DNA of 29,617 bases from CANKBT01 sp038235705 (lineage in GTDB: Bacteria; Actinomycetota; Actinomycetes; Mycobacteriales; SCTD01). Shown one piece after another: positions 17,679-23,490 of the stretch (position 1 is its first letter; each line of letters starts with the position of its first letter). The notes beneath the pieces are model-generated. The model worked only from the letters and a program-made list of their open reading frames with translations, had not been told where the DNA came from and did not search any database. Both the position numbers and the translations under genes were made by a program. The stretch lies in the NCBI GenBank assembly GCA_038235705.1, contig JBBSTR010000027.1, forward strand, positions 1 through 29,617. The letters are read 5' to 3'.

Positions 17679-17716
17679 CGGCCCTCCTGGGCCGTAGGTG
17701 CACGACTTGCTAAAAT
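17679..17716 (+). promoter_or_regulatory. Promoter of the DUF4331-SLH operon with palindrome over the -35 region
   Basis: TAAAAT (17711-17716) is a good -10 element and is extended by TGC just before it (TGC-TAAAAT). The position 17 bp upstream (TGGGCC) is a poor -35, as is common with extended -10 promoters. A perfect dyad CGGCCC-TCCT-GGGCCG (17679-17694) covers that -35 position and could be an operator. Transcription would start near 17723, leaving a ~26-nt leader with GGAGG before ATG 17749. Confidence 0.5.
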
Positions 17717-17748
17717 GACCCATCTTGAGCCCTGGAGGTCTCTTCACG

Positions 17749-19230
17749 ATGACGCTGTCACCCCGCACGCTCCCCCGACCGCCGAAAGGCAGGACGCTGC
17801 TGGCGCTCGGCCTCACCGGCGCCATGGGGCTCACACTGCTCGGCACGGCCAACGCGTCCAGCCACCGCGAGGCGCCACTGATCTCGAACGACCCGGCCGC
17901 CGACAACACCGACCTGTACGCGTTCCAGAGCCCGGACAAACCCGGCTTCACGACGCTGATCGCCAACTGGATCCCCGCTGAGGACCCGGCCGCCGGCCCG
18001 AACTTCTACAACTTCGCGGACGACGTCAACTACTCGATCTACGTCGACAACAACGGTGACGCCGTCCCGGACATCACCTATGACTGGCGCTTCTCGACCG
18101 AGTTCCAGAACCCCAACACCTACCTCTACAACACCAACACGATCAAGTCGCTGGACGACCCGGCCTACAACTACCGGCAGTACCAGGACCTGTACGTGAC
18201 CAAGGGCGGCGTCCGCACCCAGCTGCTTTCGCACAAGCTGCTCCCGCCGAACAACGTCGGTCCGGCCGCGACCCCGAACTACGCAGCGCTCGCTGCGGCT
18301 GCGGTCTACGACCTGCCCGGTGGCGGCAAGAACTTCTCCGGCCAGCGAGACGACGCCTTCTACGCCGACATCGGTTCGATCTTCGACACCGGCCAGCTGC
18401 GCCCGTTCCTGCCGGCCTACAAGCCGGCGATGCGTGCTGCGACGGCCGGCAAGGACTTCTTCGCCGGCCAGAACATCCACACGACGTCGCTGGAGATCCC
18501 GACCTCCGAGCTGGTGCAGAACGCCAGCCAGCCGATCATCCAGGTCTGGTCGACGGCCTCGCGGCCGAAGGTGCGCGTCTACAACCAGAACAACGGCGCG
18601 ACCCCGGTCAACCGTGGTCGCTTCGTCCAGGTCTCGCGGCTCGCGAACCCGCTGGTCAACGAGGTCGTCATCCCGCTCGGTCTCAAGGACACCTACAACG
18701 GTCTGGCGCCCAAGAACGACGCAGCCGCGCTCAGCGTCAAGGACTCGGGTGACGGCGTCACGATCCCGCTGGTCCAGAAGCCCGAGCTGGCCGGTCTGAT
18801 CACCGGTCTCTACGGCATCCCGACCCCGCCGGCCCCGCGCAACGACCTGGTCAAGATCTTCCTGACCGGCATCGACGGCCTCAACGCGATCAAGGGCAGC
18901 CAGCCCGCGGACCTGCTGCGGCTCAACACCAGCACCCCCGTGACCCCGGTCGCGCAGCAGAACCGGTTGGGTCTGCTGGCCGGCCAGAACGACGGCTACC
19001 CGAACGGCCGTCGCCTCGGCGACGACGTCATCGACATCGCACTGCGTGCGGTCGCCGGTGGCACCCCGTTCACGCCGGACTTCAACAAGAGCCCGAACAA
19101 CGCGCTCGGCGACGGTGTGGACAAGGGCGACGGCACCTTCCTGACGTCCTTCCCGTACCAGGCCACCCCCTGGCAGGGCTTCAGCGAGAACAACGAGACC
19201 CGTGGCGCGTTCACCACGGGCTCGCAGTGA
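17749..19230 (+). CDS. Secreted DUF4331 domain protein
   Basis: ATG 17749 is chosen because GGAGG precedes it; an in-frame TTG at 17725 lies at the transcription start. The product is 493 residues. A signal peptide (LLALGLTGAMGLTLLGTANA) would be cut after about residue 36, leaving SSHREAPLISNDPAADNTDLYAF, the hallmark N-terminus of DUF4331. Asn/Tyr/Asp-rich strands follow, including FYNFADDVNYSIYVDNNGDA (possible metal-binding Asp/Asn loop) and YDWRFSTEF. DUF4331 proteins are secreted, common in actinobacteria and proteobacteria, and have no established function. The stop overlaps the start of the SLH gene by 4 bp, so the two are probably made together. Regulation may include the CRP-like site upstream. 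Confidence 0.92.
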   Translation: MTLSPRTLPRPPKGRTLLALGLTGAMGLTLLGTANASSHREAPLISNDPAADNTDLYAFQSPDKPGFTTLIANWIPAEDPAAGPNFYNFADDVNYSIYVDNNGDAVPDITYDWRFSTEFQNPNTYLYNTNTIKSLDDPAYNYRQYQDLYVTKGGVRTQLLSHKLLPPNNVGPAATPNYAALAAAAVYDLPGGGKNFSGQRDDAFYADIGSIFDTGQLRPFLPAYKPAMRAATAGKDFFAGQNIHTTSLEIPTSELVQNASQPIIQVWSTASRPKVRVYNQNNGATPVNRGRFVQVSRLANPLVNEVVIPLGLKDTYNGLAPKNDAAALSVKDSGDGVTIPLVQKPELAGLITGLYGIPTPPAPRNDLVKIFLTGIDGLNAIKGSQPADLLRLNTSTPVTPVAQQNRLGLLAGQNDGYPNGRRLGDDVIDIALRAVAGGTPFTPDFNKSPNNALGDGVDKGDGTFLTSFPYQATPWQGFSENNETRGAFTTGSQ

Positions 19231-19997
19231 GGCTCAGCCACCGCGCCGACCTCTCACGGTCCGCAAGGACCGGTCGGCGTGCGCTCGTCGCCGTGGCCGC
19301 AGCGGTGACGCTGCTGCCGCTCGGCGCCGGTGCTGCGTCCGCGCAGAGCTTCATCGACCCGGCCAACCCGTGCACGATCCCGGCCCCGCCGGCACCGTTC
19401 ACCGACCGGGGCGTCATCGCTCCCGTGCACGTGCTAAACGTGGACTGCCTGTACGCCCAGGGCATCACCAAGGGCACGGCCGGCGGCACGAGCTTCAACC
19501 CGGGCGGCACGGTGACGCGCAGCCAGATGGCCAGCTTCATCGTCCGCACGATCAAGGCCGGCGGCTTCGCGGTGCCGGCGGCGAAGGACCAGGGCTTCCA
19601 GGACATCGCCGGCAACACCAACGCCGACGACATCAACATCCTGGCCCAGCTCGGCATCACGAAGGGCACGACCGACACCACCTTCGGTCCGGGCATGGTC
19701 GTCCGGCGTGACCAGATGGCCTCGTTCGTGGTCCGTACGGCGAACTTCAGCTATCAGTCCGCGAACGGTGCGGACGACCTGGCGGCCGGCACGGTCGGCG
19801 CGTCGCCGTTCACCGACGTCGCGTCGAGCAACGTGCACGCGAGGAACATCCAGGCAGCCGTCGAGCTGATCGGTGTCTCCGCTGGTGCGACCAAGACCAC
19901 CTACAACCCGGGTGGCGACACCCGGCGCGACCAGATGGCGACGTTCCTCGTACGCCTTCTGGACGTGGCGGCGATGCCGGTGATCGACCAGAGCTAG
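19227..19997 (+). CDS. Secreted S-layer homology (SLH) repeat protein
   Basis: The product is 256 residues; GTG 19227 overlaps the DUF4331 stop (GTGA). A signal peptide is predicted to end at ASA after residue 39. The mature protein is almost only three SLH repeats at ~58-109, ~124-171 and ~195-246. Each shows FxD, a central G(I/V)xxG and a RxQMA(S/T)F(I/L/V)VR core (SRSQ variant: TRSQMASFIVRT, RRDQMASFVVRT, RRDQMATFLVRL). SLH domains bind secondary wall polymers, so the protein is likely attached to the cell wall. There is no other domain. Coupling suggests that it anchors or presents the DUF4331 protein, which is inference. A strong terminator follows. Confidence 0.93.
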   Translation: MRLSHRADLSRSARTGRRALVAVAAAVTLLPLGAGAASAQSFIDPANPCTIPAPPAPFTDRGVIAPVHVLNVDCLYAQGITKGTAGGTSFNPGGTVTRSQMASFIVRTIKAGGFAVPAAKDQGFQDIAGNTNADDINILAQLGITKGTTDTTFGPGMVVRRDQMASFVVRTANFSYQSANGADDLAAGTVGASPFTDVASSNVHARNIQAAVELIGVSAGATKTTYNPGGDTRRDQMATFLVRLLDVAAMPVIDQS

Positions 19998-20019
19998 TCC
20001 CCGCACGACCCGTTCGACA

Positions 20020-20052
20020 GGAAAGGCCCCGGACCACGTCCGGGGCCTTTCC
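20020..20052 (+). terminator. Strong intrinsic terminator-type hairpin after the SLH gene
   Basis: GGAAAGGCCCCGGAC (20020-20034) pairs perfectly with GTCCGGGGCCTTTCC (20038-20052), a 15-bp stem with a 3-nt loop CAC. It starts 22 bp past the SLH stop. The A/T run lies inside the stem, as in many actinobacterial terminators. It ends the DUF4331-SLH operon. Confidence 0.9.
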
Positions 20053-20083
20053 CGCGTCTCGCGCCATTCCTGGGTAGGAGCCC

Positions 20084-20128
20084 ATGATGATTGCTTCATG
20101 ATCGTTTCGGGGCCACACCGTCGGGCAC
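20084..20128 (+). promoter_or_regulatory. Candidate stress-sigma promoter with upstream palindrome for the Asp23 operon
   Basis: GTTT (20104-20107), a 15-bp spacer and GGGCAC (20123-20128) match the GTTT-N14-16-GGGTA(C/T) pattern of actinobacterial SigB/SigF-type promoters with one mismatch. Just upstream, ATGATGA (20084-20090) and TCATGAT (20096-20102) form a 6-of-7 inverted repeat; the same bases also give a CATGAT direct repeat. The first start codon follows at 20172. Sigma use is inferred. Confidence 0.35.
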
Positions 20129-20171
20129 AGGGGTGGCACCCCACTGACTACCGGAAGGACCCTCCCAGACC

Positions 20172-20648
20172 ATGAGCTCCCCGAACGTCACCAAGACCGA
20201 CAAGACCCCGACCGACGTGGTGCCGGCGACGAACAGCCCGCTCGTCACCTCCGACGGAAAGATCACTGTCGCGCAGAACGTCGTCCAAAAGATCGCCGGC
20301 ACGGCGGCGCGGGAGATCAGCGGCGTGCACGCCATGGGCTCCGGCAGCAGCCGCACCTTCGGCAGCATCCGCGAGCGCATCCCCGGCTCCTCGGGCCCCA
20401 ACGTCTCCCAGGGCGTCGGCGTCGAGGTCGGCGAGACGCAGGCCGCGATCGATCTCGACATCGTCATCGAGTACGGCGTGAGCATCGCCGACCTCGGTCG
20501 CAGCATCCAGCGCAACGTCAAGCAGGCCGTCGAGCGCATGACCGGTCTGCACGTCGTGGAGGTCAACATCGCGATCGACGATGTCTACCTCCCGAAGCAG
20601 AACGACGACTCCGACGACAAGGCGCCGGAGCCGGCGCGCGTCCAGTAG
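20172..20648 (+). CDS. Asp23/Gls24 family envelope stress response protein
   Basis: The product is 158 residues from ATG 20172, with GGAAGGA about 15 bp upstream. The Asp23 domain (~25-145) is recognisable from GKITVAQNVVQKIAGTAAREISGVHAM, then VGVEVGETQAAIDLDIVIEYG, and SIADLGRSIQRNVKQAVERM followed by TGLHVVEVNIAIDDVYLP. The C-terminal tail is acidic. In Staphylococcus aureus Asp23 is a membrane-associated alkaline-shock protein anchored by AmaP; the AmaP and DUF2273 partners are encoded further down this operon. It is the full-length founder of the cluster and the first gene after the operon's candidate promoter. Confidence 0.93.
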   Translation: MSSPNVTKTDKTPTDVVPATNSPLVTSDGKITVAQNVVQKIAGTAAREISGVHAMGSGSSRTFGSIRERIPGSSGPNVSQGVGVEVGETQAAIDLDIVIEYGVSIADLGRSIQRNVKQAVERMTGLHVVEVNIAIDDVYLPKQNDDSDDKAPEPARVQ

Positions 20649-20653
20649 CAGTC

Positions 20654-20989
20654 ATGACCCCTACCACCGGTCAGGTCGACCGCCCACGTGACGTCGATGC
20701 GTCAGCCGTACGACGGGCAGCGCTCAGCTCGCCTCACGTCGCCGCGCTGCACCCCGGCGAGCACGGTGAGGCGGCGACTTACCTCCCCGGTGACCGCGTG
20801 GTGGGCGTCCAGGTCCGGAACGACTCGGTCGTCGTCCACGTCGTCTCCCGCTGGGGGGCCGCGGCCGACGACGTCATCCGTGACGTGCGGGCGGCGGTCC
20901 GCCCCGCGGCCGGTGGCCGCCGCATCGACATCGTCCTCGCCGACGTGCAGCTGCCGACGCCGGACCCTGCGGCCGTCCTGACGCCATGA
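20654..20989 (+). CDS. Small Asp23-like protein
   Basis: The product is 111 residues from ATG 20654, 5 bp after the preceding stop. There is no signal peptide or membrane helix. Its central part (DRVVGVQVRNDSVVVHVVSR, then ADDVIRDVRAAV, then RRIDIVLADVQLP) follows the strand-helix-strand order of the Asp23 C-terminal half, including the end V/I-D-V-x-L-P seen in its neighbour, so I read it as a shortened, divergent Asp23 relative. The N-terminal 25 residues are polar. The stop overlaps the next start (ATGA). The family call rests on pattern and context, not on a strong motif. Confidence 0.7.
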   Translation: MTPTTGQVDRPRDVDASAVRRAALSSPHVAALHPGEHGEAATYLPGDRVVGVQVRNDSVVVHVVSRWGAAADDVIRDVRAAVRPAAGGRRIDIVLADVQLPTPDPAAVLTP

Positions 20990-21252
20990 CCCGCCCGGGG
21001 CCCGCCCCGGCGTCCGGACCTGAATGTGATCCTGCCCGAGCCGCCCGGCGGGCCCGGCGCGAACGGCTCAAAGCAGCGCACCCGGACTCAGGTGGCAGCG
21101 CAGCGGCCTTCCAACAGGCCATGAGCAGTCCCGGCCCGGTCCGGCTCTGGATCGTCGGACGTACGGCCAACCGGTTGCCGGCCGTGCTCGACGACCTCCT
21201 GCGACAGGCCCAGGCCGCACGGTTCCGCCGTCGACGCAGCCGGGTCGACTGA
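20986..21252 (+). CDS. Small protein with J-domain-like HPD motif
   Basis: The product is 88 residues; its ATG overlaps the preceding stop (ATGA), which supports it as a real gene. A Pro-rich start is followed by a basic helix (ARAARRARRERLKAA), then HPD at residues 32-34 with SGGSAAAFQQAM after it. Basic helix, HPD, Gly-rich loop and an xxxF helix is the arrangement of helices II-III of J-domains, which stimulate Hsp70. The rest of a J-domain is missing and the C-terminus (LRQAQAARFRRRRSRVD) is strongly basic. I therefore describe a J-like motif, not a proven co-chaperone. It sits inside the Asp23 operon. Confidence 0.65.
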   Translation: MTRPGPAPASGPECDPARAARRARRERLKAAHPDSGGSAAAFQQAMSSPGPVRLWIVGRTANRLPAVLDDLLRQAQAARFRRRRSRVD

Positions 21253-21350
21253 GTCGGGCACTCACTCAGCAGCACCGAGGCGCACGCGTCTCGGGCACCA
21301 CCCCCGTATCACTCCACTGGCTTTGCAGCCCCGTCCACCCGGAGATCCCC

Positions 21351-21530
21351 GTGTCCCGCTCCACCCTCGGTCTGCTGGTCGGCCTCTTCCTCGGCGCCGT
21401 CCTCGTCTTCGACAACTTCGGCGGCATGCTCATCGTCGCTCTCATCGGCGTGATCGGGTTTGCCGTCGGCAAGGTCGTCGACGGTGAGCTCGACCTTGCG
21501 CAGTACCTTCAGGGCCGGAGCCGTAGGTGA
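21351..21530 (+). CDS. DUF2273 small membrane protein
   Basis: The product is 59 residues from GTG 21351, with GGAG 6-7 bp upstream. It consists of two hydrophobic helices, GLLVGLFLGAVLVF (~7-20) and MLIVALIGVIGFAVGKVV (~26-43), joined by DNFGG, and ends with a short polar tail. Small two-helix DUF2273 proteins are standard neighbours of Asp23 and AmaP and are thought to help place Asp23-type proteins at the membrane. It starts 98 bp after the J-motif gene, and its stop overlaps the GTG of the next Asp23 gene (GTGA). Confidence 0.88.
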   Translation: MSRSTLGLLVGLFLGAVLVFDNFGGMLIVALIGVIGFAVGKVVDGELDLAQYLQGRSRR

Positions 21531-21952
21531 CGGGCCAGGACCAGCCCGGACCGGTCGCCCTCAGCACGAGTCCCGAGGACGCGGTGCACGGACGGGTCGA
21601 CATCGCCGACCGCGTCGTCAGCAAGATTGCGGCGCAGGCTGCTGTGGAGCTGGAGCACGTCGGTGCGGCCGCTCCTCGGGTGCTCGGACGGTCGCTCGAC
21701 GGGCTCAGCAGCCGTCACACCGACCTCGACTCGGTCCCGAAGTGTGACGCTACGGTCGACGGCGATCACGCCTACCTGGCGATGACGGTGAGCATCCGCT
21801 GGCCCCAGTCGGTGCCCGACACGTGCGCGCGGCTCCGCGAGCACGTCGGTGCTCGTGTCCTGCAGCTGACCGGGCTCACGGTCAACGAGGTGGACCTCAC
21901 GGTGGACTCGCTGGTGACCGAGCCGCTGCGGCCGACGGCCCGGGTGCAGTGA
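21527..21952 (+). CDS. Second Asp23/Gls24 family envelope stress protein
   Basis: The product is 141 residues from GTG 21527, overlapping the DUF2273 stop by 4 bp. The Asp23 pattern is seen in GRVDIADRVVSKIAAQAAVELEHV (~22-45) and in AYLAMTVSIRWPQSVPDTCARL followed by HVGARVLQLTGLTVNEVDLTVDSLV (~82-130). It is more divergent than the first copy and has no acidic tail. It is predicted to be cytoplasmic and membrane-associated through its partners. The next gene begins after one base. Confidence 0.88.
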   Translation: MTGQDQPGPVALSTSPEDAVHGRVDIADRVVSKIAAQAAVELEHVGAAAPRVLGRSLDGLSSRHTDLDSVPKCDATVDGDHAYLAMTVSIRWPQSVPDTCARLREHVGARVLQLTGLTVNEVDLTVDSLVTEPLRPTARVQ

Positions 21953-21953
21953 C

Positions 21954-22490
21954 ATGACCGTCGTCAACCGTGTCCTCGCCCTGGCGCTCTCGCTCGCCGT
22001 GGCCGCGCTCGCCATCGTCGTCGCCGTCGAGGTGGTCTCGGTGGCCCTCGACAAGCAGCCGGTGCTGTTCGACTGGCGCCCGACCTACGACCGGGGCCTG
22101 CGCAGCGTCTGGACCGACACCCCGGTCCGTGCGATCTGCATCGGGCTGATCGTGCTGGGCGTCGTGCTGCTCGTGCTGCAGCTGGTGCCCCGCCGCCCGT
22201 CCCGGCTCGCCCTCCAGACCGAGGTGCCGGGGCTCGAGGTCGGCGTGACCCGCCACGGGCTCGCCTCGACCGCCGAGTCCGCCGCCGAGAGCGTGGACGG
22301 GATCGGTGAGAGCACGGCCCGGGTCAAGAAGCGCCGGGTCGTGGTCCGGGCGCGCAGTCGGGCCATCGACACGGCGAGTGCGCGGCAGCTGGAAGACGGT
22401 GTCAAGGCGGCCATCGCCGTACGCCTGGACCGGCTCCAGTTGGCTCGCCAGCCCCGCATCAAGGTCTCCGTCGCGCCGAGGAAGGGCTGA
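21954..22490 (+). CDS. DUF6286 membrane protein of the Asp23 cluster
   Basis: The product is 178 residues from ATG 21954, one base after the preceding stop. Two transmembrane helices lie near residues 5-28 (VLALALSLAVAALAIVVAV) and 60-80 (RAICIGLIVLGVVLLVLQLV). A cytoplasmic C-terminal half follows, with RVVVRARSRAIDTASARQLE, then a DGVKAAIAVRLDRLQL helix and a final PRIKVSVAP strand, a strand-helix-strand order like Asp23. This topology matches DUF6286 proteins found in actinobacterial Asp23 clusters. It probably acts as a second membrane anchor next to AmaP. Confidence 0.82.
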   Translation: MTVVNRVLALALSLAVAALAIVVAVEVVSVALDKQPVLFDWRPTYDRGLRSVWTDTPVRAICIGLIVLGVVLLVLQLVPRRPSRLALQTEVPGLEVGVTRHGLASTAESAAESVDGIGESTARVKKRRVVVRARSRAIDTASARQLEDGVKAAIAVRLDRLQLARQPRIKVSVAPRKG

Positions 22491-22491
22491 G

Positions 22492-23061
22492 ATGGCCACC
22501 GACCGAACCAACCGGAGCGTTCTCACTCTCGTCGGGGTCGCCGTCACCGGTGCCGGGGTCTGTGGCCTGCTGACGGGCTACGGCGTCTTCGGTGGCGACC
22601 TCGGTGATCGGCCGCTCTTCGACAACGCGACCGGCGACTTCTTCGGCCGCAACGGTACGTGGTTGTGGCCCGTCATCGCCGTGGCCTTGGTGCTGGTCGG
22701 GCTACTGGCCCTGCTGTGGCTCCTGCGCCAGCTGACACCGGACCGCTCCGGCGAGCTGGACGTCGAGCGCGGCGACCGCGGTCGTACCCGGATGCGCGCG
22801 TCCGCGCTCACCGACGGACTGCTCAACGAGGTCGACAGTTACCACGGCGTACGCCGGTCCAGGGCCCACCTGGCAGGCGACGGCAACGACCCGACCTTGG
22901 TCCTTCAGGTCACTCTGGCCGACCGGGCGGATCTTCCCGCGGTCCGGGACCGGCTCCAGGACGAGGCGGTAGCGCACGCCCGGCAAGCGTACGGACGCGA
23001 CCTTCCTGTCCGCCTGCTGGTCGACATCGAGAGCGACGACGGCGGGCGCACCCTGCACTGA
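22492..23061 (+). CDS. amaP: Alkaline shock response membrane anchor protein AmaP
   Basis: The product is 189 residues from ATG 22492, one base after the previous stop, with GGAAGGG just upstream; the longer open frame would overlap the DUF6286 gene. There are two transmembrane helices, ~9-30 (VLTLVGVAVTGAGVCGLLTG) and ~56-77 (WPVIAVALVLVGLLALLWLL), with an extracytoplasmic loop between them. A cytoplasmic Asp23-like part follows (TLVLQVTLADRADLPAVRDR, then DEAVAHARQAYG and LPVRLLVDIE). AmaP anchors Asp23 to the membrane in S. aureus. It is the last gene of the seven-gene operon. Confidence 0.85.
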   Translation: MATDRTNRSVLTLVGVAVTGAGVCGLLTGYGVFGGDLGDRPLFDNATGDFFGRNGTWLWPVIAVALVLVGLLALLWLLRQLTPDRSGELDVERGDRGRTRMRASALTDGLLNEVDSYHGVRRSRAHLAGDGNDPTLVLQVTLADRADLPAVRDRLQDEAVAHARQAYGRDLPVRLLVDIESDDGGRTLH

Positions 23062-23064
23062 CCC

Positions 23065-23108
23065 CGACTCGAGCGGCCGGAGGCTGACCGGCTGTTGTGC
23101 CCGAGTCG
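23065..23108 (+). terminator. Possible terminator structure after the Asp23 operon
   Basis: CGACTCG (23065-23071) and CGAGTCG (23102-23108) are perfect inverted repeats. They enclose a second hairpin, GCCGG (23076-23080) with CCGGC (23088-23092). It starts 4 bp past the amaP stop. The structure is branched and lacks a T-run, so the call is tentative. Confidence 0.35.
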
Positions 23109-23293
23109 CCGCGGCGGTCCTGCGCCGGGTGTCACGACATTGACACTCACTCGATGGGGTGACGCTTCTCACATTTCCCTGAAATTTCCGCAGGTCAGTC
23201 GATGTTTTCGGCAAACGGCCTAATGGACGACCCTGCCGGCGCCCCCCAGCCATGGCACAGTCCTGTCATCACTTCGACACACATGCCGCCGGA

Positions 23294-23470
23294 ACGCCGA
23301 GTCCCGCCCCCGGATGGCATTCCCTTGAACTGAGGGCGGGAGCGGGGGACCCACGGTTCTTCGGGCAGGCCTCCACGGCTGCCCTCGGGGTGAAGCGCCG
23401 CTCGACGCAGTTGCGTCAGCGGCGCCGGGCAACTCGTGCGCCCGAACCCGACAGCTGACCTCGTAGGCGT
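23294..23470 (+). promoter_or_regulatory. ydaO/yuaA (cyclic-di-AMP) riboswitch aptamer
   Basis: The 429-bp stretch 23062-23490 has no gene; its second half is a clear ydaO/yuaA riboswitch. Conserved elements in order are GAGCGGGGGACCCA (23340-23353), GGGGTGAAG (23387-23395), CGCCCGAACCCGACAGCTGA (23439-23458) and CCTCGTAGGCGT (23459-23470). P1 pairs ACGCC (23294-23298) with GGCGT (23466-23470). The class binds c-di-AMP and in actinobacteria often precedes cell-wall hydrolase genes. Here it is 20 bp before the ATG of a secreted NlpC/P60 enzyme, and the purine-rich GAGAGG beside P1 could serve as ribosome site, so translational control is possible. In the upstream part (23109-23293) I find a TTGACA at 23140 but no matching -10 element. 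Confidence 0.93.
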
Positions 23471-23490
23471 CACGAGAGGCTTACCTGCGC

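Noticed and set aside
22306..22491. Upstream extension of the AmaP frame
   Set aside because: It overlaps the DUF6286 gene in another frame and reads as Arg/Ser/Pro-rich sequence, while ATG 22492 has a ribosome site and gives the normal family start.
23140..23145. Perfect TTGACA in the leader before the riboswitch
   Set aside because: No TAnnnT element occurs at 15-19 bp spacing, so I do not call a promoter, although one must exist somewhere upstream of the aptamer.
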